Source: Azadirachta indica
Lineage: Eukaryota > Streptophyta > Magnoliopsida > Sapindales > Meliaceae
Assembly (NCBI GenBank): GCA_022749755.1
Contig: CM040453.1
Location: forward strand, 642,102-706,101
Direction of reading: 5' to 3'
Length of the DNA: 64,000 nt
Shown here: positions 51,073 through 63,200 of the stretch, in pieces
How positions within the stretch are numbered: position 1 is the stretch's first letter
Layout: each line of letters starts with the position of its first letter
Position numbers and translations under genes: made by a program
Notes under the pieces: generated by a model
The model's database searches: none
The model's input: the letters and a program-made list of their open reading frames with translations, nothing else
Told to the model about the DNA's origin: nothing

Positions 51073-52760
51073 CCAAGAGGGTTAAGCCATTTAATGCTTA
51101 GTTGTTTGTAGGCCATACTCTTTCTTTGTTAAGTGGAAAGTAGATTTGGAATTTTGGCTGCTTTTATTTCAGGGTTGATTAACGACATACTGAGATGTTA
51201 TAGGCTATTAAGCACGATAGAATGCTTTTTAACTAGCTTTAATGGGTCTAAATCTAATGGATTTTTAAGGCATGGATTACATGTGGCAAAAATTTAGTGG
51301 CTTAAAATTTAGATGGGAAAATGAAGTCTGACCAATTAAAATTTACGTGTAAACCATCTATTGTACATGTGTTCTGCGTATTTAACATTAATAAGATTTT
51401 GTCTTAGTTGTAAGCTTGTAATTAATGCCCTGTAGGACCTTTTCATGCAAACTTTCTGATGTGTAAAGAATGTCTGATTGATTGATTGATTGAGAATTGT
51501 GTTAAATGAAATTAATAAATATTATTATATATATATATATATTTATATATAGTATGAACTGTAAAGATTAATTAACAAAGTGTAAGGGTGTTGGATTTGG
51601 AGCACTTTTGAAAAATACTCTCTTTTCTTTTTTTAATTTAATCTAAATTGCAATGAAAGCAGCAACTAACAACACATTGAAATTATATATGACCTATGAC
51701 TGCATGCACAATAATCCTACCCATTAAATGATAAAGACTCTGTTTCTATCTCTCTCTCTCTTTCTCTTCCTGTGTATATGTATAAATATTTGCTTTTGTG
51801 AAGCTAAGAAAAGTCAGAGGTAGCTATAAAGCTAGGGTTTGGGCCTGTGGGAAGCTGCTTCTCTTTTGAAAAGAAAGACTCTTTATATCTTCGGTTAGAA
51901 CTGTCATTGAAGTGTGCGATGATGGGATGACTACTACCAACTGTTCCGTATCAGCGAGCCCCGATTGCTTTCTCTTTACTCCTTATTAGTTTTTTTATGC
52001 ACAAACAAAAGAAACAGCAGCAGCAGTTTGCCTTTTTCCTTCTAATTTTGAAGTTTCTCTGCTGCAGACTCTCAATTATTCTCTCTATGGAATCAGAAAT
52101 GAATCCATAAAGGAAGGAAATACAAGAAATCATGCATGCATCTTCAACCAAGTCATATATATTGGAATGATCAGAAACAATAATAAAAGAGTAAAATTCA
52201 AGTCTATTTTATTTCTGTTTTCACTGTTACCTTGACCTTTGTTTAATTTATGTATTTATATATCTGCATTCAAAAAAGTGCTCTCTCCCCAAAAAATCCC
52301 ACTTGCATAAATTGACCTGTATATCCTTTATTTTCACCATAACTACATATTATGTTTGTATTATTATTAATTTTACATTCTGATACGTATATATTTGCAT
52401 AAATAGGTCAGCAGGCAACTGATGGAGAATAGTTGATAGTTACTGAAGATTACTAGCAAACCATATCTTTTTACATGGAGTATCATTCCTCTTTCCTAAT
52501 TAATTTTTTATCTTTTGAAAAATAAAAGAAAGGGGAATATATGGACTCAAAACTTTTTCTACAACTTCGATCAGAAGTTGAAGAATGGAAGAAAGACCAA
52601 AATGAATTAACTTTATTTAACTAAATCACTTTCCAATATTATCTAGAAAGCTCTCCCGCCCACTAGAAGTGTAGAAGAATTAATTAAAGAGCTCATTTTG
52701 ACATTCCACGCGCAAGCTGCTTCATATACATATAGCGAAGCCGAAAAGAGAACCCACTGT

Positions 52761-52768
<8 letters not shown>

Positions 52769-52793
<25 letters not shown>

Positions 52794-52822
52794 CTGATTC
52801 TTCGATGAGGTGTGCATATGTA

Positions 52823-52855
<33 letters not shown>
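52769..52855. repeat. Two (TA)n arrays
   Basis: Two TA dinucleotide runs, about 52769-52792 and 52825-52855, separated by a short GC-containing spacer; together they could extrude as a hairpin. Confidence 0.9.
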
Positions 52856-52859
<4 letters not shown>

Positions 52860-55389
52860 TGAACAAGAACAACTAATATACTCTTATTTTAATTAAAGCA
52901 CGTAATCATTGCTGAAAAATTAAAAATTTATATGATTAAAGGTGTTCAATATTCAATCAACTAATTAATGAGGTACAAGATGTATTTAAGATAATTTTTT
53001 TTTTACGCTACAAACCTTTTTTTTTTTTTTAATAATTTTACTGATATTTTATTAAAAATTTGTTAAAAATTTTAGTAAAAATTTTAATATCTATTGTGGC
53101 ATATCCAACACTTAAAAATTTACCCTCGTTACAATAAGATATTTATTCAGAAATTTTAAAAGATTTCGAACTAATATAAAAATTCTTATCAGCCACGGGG
53201 CTGATAGTAGACGAACGCACGCCCACAATGGACGTGCATTCTCACCTTCAGGGCAAGTCATGCTGGCTTGACGAGTTTATTGGAATTAATTGTATTGTTG
53301 TTAGAAATTAATTAATGAAAATGATTGAGCTGGGAGAGAGTCTTAATGATATTTATCCACAGGCAAATAATTAAATCTGACCTATACATGCCTTTCCAGC
53401 CAAAATAACTATATATGTTGAGTCAATTTGGATGTTGATATACATTGATTTTCTATCACAATTTTGCAATATATGTGGGGATAATCGTGCTCGTCGTGTT
53501 TGAAGCAGTACTAGTAATTTTCATTTATATCAGGAACCTGATTCCTTCTATCCAAATCCCCCAGCTTCCTTATCAAGCCCTCCATTCTTTTTCTCTTTTT
53601 ACCTTTTAAGAAATTATCAGTAGACAGTACTTCTGCATAAGAGTTTTAACATATATACATTTAAATTTTAAAACTATTATATATTTTTTTTGATTTAATT
53701 TTAAATGAATACATATAATATAATAGACACAACACCAATTTTTTATTTTTAGAATAGAATAGGGGGTAGTATGAAATTTCAACGTCTAAAAGTAGCATAT
53801 TCATTCGTTAAATAATTAACAAACCTGGAAGAAAACATAAACCATCTTTTGAGGCTATAACCATAATTATGACGATGACAATAATATTAAAATAAGACGC
53901 CAGGCCCCCATTAAAAAAGAAAAAAAAAAAAAAAAGGAGACAAATTGTATTGAGCCATATGCCCATTACTGTCCGAAAAGAAGACCCTCGGTTTATGTTT
54001 TTTAAAATTAATTTGCTTTACAATAATACATGATGAAAGAGACAAAGGCATTATTATTATTAAGAGTCTAGCAGCAATGGTGCCAAATTTAAACAATTAA
54101 ATTTAAAGATGACAAATATTTAAAGAATTATAATAACATATAATTATATATTGCCATAACTAGTAAAAACTGCATTGATTTTTGTTGACGTTTTGGAAGC
54201 ATTGGAGACTTGTTTGACTGCATGCTCAGAAAATGGAGGAAAAGATTCCGGAATCTGGGGTATTCTTGCTTCACTCATCCAGCTCATACCATTTACCAAT
54301 CATATAAATAAATAAATAAATCAATAATGCAAGATTCATAGATGTTACGTTAATTATACATACTTAATTCAGTAAGTTATTTTATTGATTATTTAACGTA
54401 AAAAGCTCTTATTTTTCTATATTTAATTTTTTTCATAAAGCAAAATTTGACACGATCGAGTTGCCTTTGTTCATATATGTTTGATGATTAATTAATTAAA
54501 TTTACTTTCAATACGGGAAAATTTAAAACAAGATAATAAACGAGGAGCTTATTATACTTGTGCATGTTAAACAGAATGTAAAATAGAAAATAAAAAGTTT
54601 ACCACCTTTAATTTACATGAAAAATTAGAATTATTTACTAAAAAAGCCAGTTTCATTTAATTAGAGCTAGCCGCTGCTAATTGGGATTATATTATATATT
54701 GTGGAAGCTTAATTCTGAAATGAACAATTAATTACAGACCACGCGGATTTTAAATTTGAAGTTATTTGATTATTACTTCAAAAAATTTATAGTCATCAGA
54801 TATATAATAATTAGTAAAAAAGCACAAATTATATTAGAGGGGATTTTGATTACTTGCAAAGCGCGTCAATTCAAAGGCGACAGAAGCAAAAGCAATTCTA
54901 GCTTTTAAGGGTTCTCTCAATGGTTGCTTTTCGGGTCTTCAGGAAATTAATTACCTTCTGGGATCTGGGTGTTCTTATTGTTTGCTTTACTCATCTTTAC
55001 TTAAATTAGTTCAAATCAATAATCACATTTTCAATTTCATTGCAGCTAGCTTGAAAATTGAAGAGGTTAATTAGTTAATTATCAATTCTCCAGAAGAGGG
55101 TTTACGAGACTAAATTGATATATATTCTTAAAATCCAAAACATTACAATTTCTCATTTATCATAATCTTTTTTTTTTCTCCTGAAAAAAGGACTTATATG
55201 TGTAATTAATTAATTAATACACGTCAAGTAAAAATATTTAAAATGTACTATTCTCTTAATCCTTGACACAATTTCTTTCTACCTTAATATACATATATAG
55301 ATAATTACACACCAAATACAAAACGTAACTCTTGAAAAGAATTAGTATATAAAATCACTTAATTAGATTAATTATTAGGTAAGGAAGGT

Positions 55390-55702
55390 AATCAAGGAAA
55401 ATTTTCTTTGAATATATTGATTCGTGGTAGATATGTAAATTTCGCCCTTGATCCACCGTTTGATCCTTATCGAGACAGCCTGAGTTACATTCTGAGTGTA
55501 TACGTGCTGCCACACGTAGGACTCACTGCCTACACCGGTGCAAATCCATTCCTTTGCGGCTATCGTTCAAAGAGGGTTAGTTTCATATCTTCCACTCATA
55601 AATCACAACACTACTTGGATTTCAAACTTTTCATTTCCAAATGAACCCCTTAGGCCTTAGCTTAGCATTGAAGAGATTTAATTAGATACGAGTTTTAACG
55701 AC

Positions 55703-55738
<36 letters not shown>

Positions 55739-56545
55739 ATTATGTCAAGAGTACTAAAAACAAGGATTAAATCTTGTGAACATATTTATTATGTGCAATC
55801 AGTTTTAGAATATGTTTGAGATTAAGTTAAAATCATACTTCTTGTGAAATAAAATTATTATATGTCAAAGTTTAGGTTACAGGGTGTTATATTATCTATA
55901 ACATCTTTTGTTGTAACACTCAACTTTGTCTATTACATTTTGAATTTTCTTTTGTTACAGCTCTCAAGTTTTCTACTATACTTCCAAATTTTTTAAATGC
56001 GAGTTGCAAGTTGAAAAGAGAAAAGTTCAGTTGGCTGTATTATAGCTCTGACTCCCAAAAGAATTAAAGAATATGGAAGAAAAAAGAAAAGAAATCCTAC
56101 AAACCAATTCCATAATTTTAGCCTAGCTAACTGACACTGACAGCCAGCAAACATTTGTGCAGCTCACTGCAGGACTGTTATCTGCTGAATCTGGGCAAGA
56201 CGCAATAATAAGAGCGTATCTATACGAGAGAGCAAAATGCATTGCAGACCCATACAATTACACAAAGTTGTTGCGGAGGTCACAATTCGCCTTTCAAAAC
56301 TAAGAAACAGACTGGGAATGTGTGGGATTAAAGATGAAGGGCTTTTCTTCCCAATATATCTAGGAGCTGAAAATCGGACTTACAGCAATATCTTGTCCTT
56401 GAATTATGAGTCCCTTTCCTATCCAAGATCCCCACAGTAAGTCCTGAGGATCCTTTATCAAACTGCCGATGAGCACTTTCCCGCCGGATTCTATCCACAT
56501 GGAGGTAATGGAAGAATTGCTAGACAACTTCTACCTACATCTTAG
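55390..56545 (+). pseudogene. Degraded desiccation-related protein (PCC13-62 family, ferritin-like fold)
   Basis: Two exon remnants, about 55390-55575 and 56163-56545, with intact splice signals between them (AGG|GTTAGT and TGTGCAG|CTC). They encode the C-terminal half of a PCC13-62-type protein: LDPPFDPYRDSLSYILSVYV, GLTAYTGANP, LLSAESGQDAIIRAYLYERA, LRNRLGMCGIKDEGLFFP, and AGFYPHGGNGRIARQLL. Disabling changes seen: the N-terminal exons (ELA...GGPPPIG, QEVGH region) are absent, the start of the first remnant is out of frame, a frameshift falls near 56264, and an in-frame TAA sits at 56438 after YPRSPQ with homology continuing beyond it. The family accumulates in drying tissue. No functional product is expected. 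Confidence 0.85.
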
Positions 56546-57426
56546 TGCTCTGCACTGACTGTATTATAAGTTTGGCAATTGTTTCGTGGTACTTGTGATC
56601 TCGTAACAAGGGAGTGATACCAACTTGGGATGGTGCTTGTAGCATGATTATTATATAAACACATAAAGATAGAAAAAGAACTTATAGCTCAAGTAAGGAA
56701 TTCAATAAATAATACATATAACTTGAAAGACACAATCTCGTACTACCAAATTCTTGTTTAATTCATTTGAAGATTTTGAATTTCAGCCCCTTATACTTCT
56801 AATATCGAAAGGACGGTAGTACTTGTTTAATTCATTTGAAGATTTTGAATTTCAGCCCCTTATGCTTCTAATATTGAAAGGAATTGTCAGATGCAATCTC
56901 ATTAATTATCAACTTCTCTTAACTTTGATGGAATATGAAATTGGCAGACCCCAAGCTGCTATGAACACCCCAAAAGGGATTATAGAGATCTGGAGACAAG
57001 TTAAACAATTTTCAAAGGGCAATGTACCCTGTTCCTAGGTCATAAAGAAATCAGCATCCAACAATTTCTTACAAATGAAGAGATTACTTTGCCAATGGCA
57101 ACATGAGAATCTATCTAGAGGCCTTCTATGCTAGTTGCTAGCAAATACACGAGATCATCCATAGCACAAATGAAGCCAACATCGAGCAACTAAAACGCAA
57201 GAAAGAAAATCAAGACTTTCCAAGGTCTTCCATAGCCATAAAACCAAAGCATGACTATATATTAAGTTCAACACAAACAAACTAAATACTAGGCGTAATT
57301 TAGTCCAAACCTGAAAGTCATTTCAACACAATCTGCAAAAATAAATTAGAAGAAATGAGTCATTGCTATCACATTCCCACCCTTACACAAGGAGAAAACT
57401 GCTTAAGAAGCCCCATCTGATGGAAA
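56546..57426. other. Intergenic between pseudogene and eS21, with tandem duplication
   Basis: No supported gene. An open reading frame over 56823-57038 has no family resemblance and starts inside the duplicated unit, so I do not call it. The eS21 3' UTR is next to 57426. Confidence 0.55.
56753..56882. repeat. Tandem duplication, 69-base period
   Basis: Copies start at 56753 and 56822, both beginning CTTGTTTAATTCATTTGAAG. They differ at only two positions over the shared 60 or so bases, so the duplication is recent. Confidence 0.93.
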
Positions 57427-58602
57427 TTATTGTCGGATTTCAGCTTTCTTTTTTTGCCAGAGCCTGTCAAGGGCACTGTCACCATCCCCCTGCATAAATA
57501 AAACCACCAAATGAACAATATGGTTCAGCATGTTAAAAACAAAAAACCAACATATCAACAAAATTCTCAAAAATGCATAAATAAAACAAGCAACACATTG
57601 ATCAATATAAGCAAATTCACACCGTCCGATATATACTAACAAGAAACTTGTAATATATGGAAGCCAGCAAAAGATGAAAACAGTAATAGATATGCCAAAT
57701 GATTATTCACTGACATCTCTTTTCCTTGAAAGTCCTACCAGATTCTTAAGACAATTATTTGGGCTCTCCTATCTGCACAGTTCCAAATTCTCCCATGTCT
57801 ACAGGTGATGGATTAAATTTGGATAATGAAGCCTATTGCAATTTTCTTTATATCTCCCTAATGGGGGAAAAAAGTCCTATGTATCATAATCATGACTTAA
57901 AACTTAAACATTTGCATTTGCATCTTGCGTAGACAATTGACATTTAAGTTCCAGAATATGCAATCAAAGGTGGGCAAGCTTAGTAGAGTTAATATAACTT
58001 TCTATTTCATAAACCATGATGAGCAAACAAACCAGGAAATAACCTAGCAGAAAGGTGGTTTCTTTGCACATTTTCAACTAAATTGAGTGAACTAATAGAC
58101 ATAATTCTTCCAACAAACAATATATAACACGCAACTTTGACTATTAACCATATATGCATTCACATAATTAAATGAGAATACAAGTTAACAAAATACCAAA
58201 ATAATAACCAGCCATCCAAGTATGGTGTATTGACTCTCACAAACTCATTTCTCAATTAACTTATAAAACTAGTGCAAGTCACTGGCTCGAGAAAATTCAG
58301 ATATTCAGGAAACATAAATAAATAAATGAAGGAAACTCATACCTGAGCGCGGACAAATCCGCAGAGAGCGAAGGTGGAGGATTGGCCGGTGTAAATGCCA
58401 TCGGCATCCAAGTGCCCAATATTGATCTGCACAGCTGCGTGATCCTTAGAGGTGATGAGCCTGTTGGTGGCGGAGCTGCAATGCCAAAACAAATTTTGAA
58501 TCAATTTTCAGCTCGTTACTAAATGAGACAGTACCGTTATCACTATACGTACCATTTCCTTGGGATGTAGAGATCCATGTTTTGACCCTCCTCGTTCTGC
58601 AT
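57427..58602 (-). CDS. RPS21: 40S ribosomal protein eS21
   Basis: Three coding exons, 58602-58553, 58475-58343 and 57489-57427, encode 81 residues, the normal length. Sequence marks: [53 protein letters not shown] and the plant-specific end [14 protein letters not shown]. It is a component of the small ribosomal subunit beak/platform region acting in late 40S maturation. An additional leader intron (58750-58648) is predicted, bounded by CAG|GTACTC and AATCAG|GTG. TATA and telo-box motifs lie in the promoter. Confidence 0.95.
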
Positions 58603-58802
58603 CTTGGCTAGTTTTTTTGTGGCCGGGAAACACTAATCTCAAAACACCTGATTCACAAACAAAACTTCTGCCGTCAAAACCAAATTAAAGCGATATAGCA
58701 TCAGAGAGAGGCGGAGAAGTGGAGATAGGTAATATGAGAGAGGGGAGTACCTGGTACAGGAGAGACTGCAACTGCGAAGCGGTAACCAGCTTGTGAAGGT
58801 CC

Positions 58803-58830
58803 ATATATAGGTATCGTGGCAAAACCCTAA
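58803..58830 (-). promoter_or_regulatory. eS21 promoter: TATA-like box and telo box
   Basis: AAACCCTAA (telo box) at 58822-58830 and CTATATATGG on the gene strand at about 58811-58802. Telo boxes close to the transcription start are a common feature of plant ribosomal-protein genes. The order (telo box upstream of the TATA-like box) fits transcription starting near 58775. Confidence 0.6.
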
Positions 58831-60242
58831 TTCCAGCTTGTGGACGAAAATACCCCCGAAAATAGTTTTTTAATGCGTTTGATCATTGTTTATAAAACGT
58901 CGTCGTTGTTTTTTAACTGAACGAAATAGGGCAACCTCCTCGTTTGATTTTTGCATCTCGATTTTTTAAACTAAAATTATACCACTGTTTATCAATTTGG
59001 CATTTGGGTATGAATTAATTATGTTAAATATTCTTAAAATTAAGTAAGGTTAGTAATGTAATTTTCTTTTGTGCATACAAATCACAAATCTTTATCCTAA
59101 ATGAAATCGTGACAAATAACCAAATACCAAAAAGCAAAATACATAGCACTACTTTTTATTTATTTTGATGAAACTATCAACTTTTTAAATTAGCATTTCA
59201 TTTTATTCTTTCAAATCAGCATGTTAAGAGCAGTACTTCACCGAAAAAATAAAATGTTGACCATCTTAATAGCAAATAAATTTGAACTCTTACTGCGATC
59301 ACTGTCGTTTGTTTATCGAGACCAAAAATTAAATCTTCCTAATCATAAATTCTCCTTCTAATAAAATATTCTCACTTTTTCTGATTTGGCTGAGAGTTTT
59401 TCTAAATGAACAATAAATATTTGTGTATACTCTCACTTTTTTCTCAAAGTTTATACAATAATTATTTTGTCTTATTGAAAACTTTTTATTGTTTTAATTC
59501 AAAAGATATATTTATGATCATCGGATACAAATAAAACAAAATTGAAATTAAATAAAGCAAAATTTTCTCTTAATTTTTAAGTGCTGTTAGTTTGAATTTT
59601 CTTATTTTTTAATTAAAGAGAGAATTTTTACTGTGATTTTGAGATTTTTAAACTCTCTTCCAGATAAATTACTTGATTGTCATTGTTATACTAAAAATAT
59701 CCAAAATAAATTGAAGTAAAAACAAATATAGTTTGTTGAAAACTCTTGTTCTGTCTTTTTTTTTTTTTTATATTTCTGTTGTTTAAGAAGAGAATTTTTA
59801 TTTTACTCGTGGTTGAACAAAGGAATACTCGATTTCTGAATGGATCTATCGATTATTAGATTTAGCAATATTATTTTTAATATTTTTATTATGTTAATAA
59901 ACTTCCAAATGTTAATTTTCTAAATAATATTACCTAAAAGAATTTCGTGATATTATGTTAATAAATTCAAAATTAATTATTTTAATAACATTGCTTGGAA
60001 TTCAGTCACTGAGCGCGAGCGGAGAAACGAACCACTTCTTATTTGTTCTACTCGTAGTACATGAAAAGATCTGCACCGTCCAGAGAAATGAATGGCCCGT
60101 TTGTAGTGGGTCCCAACCGCTATCAACGGCTAGCAAAAGCACGATGAAACAAAACCATTTGCCCCTTCCCGCCAACGCCAATTCTCATTTTTAATCCGTG
60201 AGCGCGAGAGCGAAAGAAGCCAAAGAAAACGAATAGACGAAG
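58831..60242. other. Intergenic between divergent eS21 and RAD9
   Basis: AT-rich DNA with no coding signal. The last 250 bases, next to 60242, are more GC-balanced and should be the RAD9 promoter and leader. Confidence 0.6.
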
Positions 60243-63200
60243 ATGGAGTTCACTGTCAGCAGGAACGCTCTCAAAACTTTTGCCAGGTCCATAACGTGTC
60301 TCGCACGTGTAGGCAACGAGCTTGTCATTCAAGCTTCTTCTTCTCAGGCAATCGCTCTTTTCATTAATCAATTTCCTCTTATAATCTTCTGATTTCGCGG
60401 TTATATTGAAGCATTTGCTTATTAGTTCTTACGTTTTCAGGATCCTAAGCTCATTAGATGGTCTTTTTGCCTAGTGAGTTAGCAATATCCTTTTCAATAA
60501 TGCCACGCAGTGAATCTATTGACATTAGTTAGGGTTCCGTCTTCATTTTTAAGGTTTCGGAGGACATAATCTGTTTAACTAGAATTTTTTTCTTCAAAAA
60601 ATTAGTGGAGATAAAATGAAAATCCAGTGGATGAAGTTACGGTTACTAGGTTCTCTTTGGTTTTTGAGAAAATGAAGGAAAACAAAGGGAATTAAAGTTT
60701 TATGTTATTGGTTATTTTGTTATTTGAAGAACCGAATCTTAATTAGGCCATAAAGCTATACTCTACTTGAATTAAAGTAATTTGTTGATTACTTGATTCT
60801 TTTTTAATTTTTGCTTTTTGCAGCTGGTTTTCCACACGCTTAATTCCTCGCGGTCTGCCTATCAGTCTATCACATTTAAACCTGATTGCTTCGATGTCTA
60901 CACGATTTCTGGTGCGCAAGTTAAATGTAGCGTGCTGTTAAAGGTCTGATATGACATTTCATTGCTTTTGTGGAGAACTGACTGGATTTTTCTAGTTAGC
61001 ATCTGTTTTGATTTAGTGTGTTTAGGCTGTTTGTGCTGTTCTCAGGACACCTACTGCAAGTGTTGATAATCTGACAGTCCAATTACCTAATCCTGATGCA
61101 CCTAAAGTGCAGTGGACTCTGAAATGCTATAATGGTAGGGTTTTTTTCCCCCCTATGTTTTGTATCTTACCTGCTCTTCATCCTCAATATACTACTACTG
61201 TGTTGACTGTTATGAGAAGTGGAGATCTGGACATGTATATCAGAGGAATAGAAGTGGATGGGTTTGCACGTTCAGTGATTGTCAAAGCTATATCTGCTGC
61301 ACTATGGTTAAAAATCTGGGGGAAAGTTCTATTAGTACCATGGTGGTTTGTGATTATTGATTTCATGGAGACTTGAAATCATTCTAAAGTGCTTAAAAAA
61401 TGGTACTTTGACAATGGATTTTAGTCCTGATTGAACTCATCCATAGTAGGGATAGCATATTTTTTTCTGGAGATCATGAATTGTGCTTCTTGAACTATGG
61501 CTTGATTTGAGACTTCAAACATGCATATATTGATGATGGTGTGGCTATTTTTCGGGTGACTGTTTAGGTCTTTTGGCAATTGATGCAGTTGTCAGGTTCA
61601 AAGATAATAGGGTTTTAAATTTGGACTTTGAGCACACTGCTTTAACTCTAGTCTTTGATAGACTACTCTCGTAATTATATGTAGTTGCAGATGTTCTGTT
61701 TGCAACATATTTTGAGTTTCTCTTCAACAACTGTTAATGTATCTTGTCTAGGTATGAGGAAAGCCTATTGGGTTACTTGCAATGTTGAACCCGATATACA
61801 ACATCTATCCCTTGATAGGAGAAGATTCCCAAGTAACTTTGTAGTGAGGCCACGTGATCTCAACAGATTGCTTTCCAATTTTCAATCATCCCTTCAGGAG
61901 ATTACTGTCATTGCAACAGAACCCACCTCCTTACCTTCTGATGCTGCAAACGAAATTGGAGGAAAAGCTGTTGAACTGAGAAGTTATATAGATCCGACTA
62001 AAGGTAAGGATTTCTTTTGATTCATGACATCAGACCAACAGGAGACTTTATGATTACATTTTCCATTTGCAGAAAATGACTGTACACTACACACTCAACT
62101 GTGGATAGATCCTGCAGAGGAGTTTGTGCAATATACTCACTGTGGAGATCCTGTGGATGTGACATTTGGTGTGAAGGAATTGAAGGTACGGTAACCCAAG
62201 CCCCGGGACGAAATTGTGCTATGATTTAGTTGTGTGTATGTCATACAATTAATTTACAAAGGCTTATCCAATTTGATGAGCCCCATTACTATAATTTACA
62301 TAAATCTTCATGGTGCTTTCTTATATACTGGATGAAGTAATCTGGGCATTGCAACTTCTACGAGCGTTTACAATTGTGTATTCATTTTTTTACTTCCTGT
62401 CTTTTTGAAATTTCAGGCTTTTCTCGCTTTTTGTGAGGGCTGTGAAGTTGACATACACTTATATTTTGACAAAGCCGGCGAGTAAGTTGGTTGTCATTTT
62501 GCTTACCAATTTATAAATTCCTTTATGCTTTCAGCTAGTTCTGTTTCTTCTTCAAAGGGTTTTACATATTTTATGAATTTCATGGTAAACTACCAGTTTC
62601 CAGTTGATATAGAGGCCTTATATGTAGACTGATCATGACAAAGAGTATTACTTCTGGTCACAAATTGCAATATTTAGTATCATGAACTTTTCTGTCTTGC
62701 TTACTATTAACCATTTTAAATGCAAAAGCTACACTATTTAAAATGGGTACTTAATTTTGCAAAATCATATGTGGGGAGACAGGCCAATACTGATGGCACC
62801 AAAATACGGTCTAGATGATGGATCAAGTTCAAATTTTGATGCTACACTTGTGCTTGCAACCATGCTGATATCACAGCTCCATGTAGCAAATTCCTCAGAA
62901 CCTCATCGAGCAGCTACCACAATACCTGGTCAGAATGGTCACAGTAATGGTTCTCAAGGACAGCAAGAGAGACGCACAGTGAATATTTCTGGGTACCCAT
63001 CTGATCATACCAGAGTTTGGTCTGAACTTTCAGGTCAATATTCAGCTATCTTTTTTCAATTGTGATAGTTGTGAATCCAATATCTTACATAATTCAAATG
63101 TCTGCAGGAAGTGCAGCAAGAAGTGGTAATGGTGTTGAAGAAAGGCAGGTTCAGGGGCAAAGAAATATGAATGGTGGTGTGCAGCGGGAAATCCAAAGGA

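Larger units (their letters stand above)
50726..55389. other. Gene-poor AT-rich region
   Basis: HIPP 3' UTR at the left, then a long stretch without credible coding sequence. It holds poly-A and (TA)n repeats, a GC-richer islet near 53187-53285 with a perfect 8-base stem (TATCAGCC/GGCTGATA, loop ACGG), and simple sequence. No transposase, LTR pair, tRNA or recognised microRNA was found. Confidence 0.55.

Noticed and set aside
51951..52151. 66-residue minus-strand ORF
   Set aside because: No family similarity, low-complexity Cys/Lys content, and no flanking gene structure.
53187..53206. microRNA precursor
   Set aside because: The stem is only 8 base pairs with a 4-base loop, far too short for a plant miRNA precursor.
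56823..57038. 71-residue ORF after the PCC13-62 pseudogene
   Set aside because: Unrecognised, begins within a duplicated unit and has no splice or promoter context.
58751..58804. Upstream ORF MDLHKLVTASQLQSLLYQ in the eS21 leader, ending in TGA after splicing
   Set aside because: Its ATG overlaps the TATA-like box (CTATATATGG), so the transcription start should lie downstream of it.
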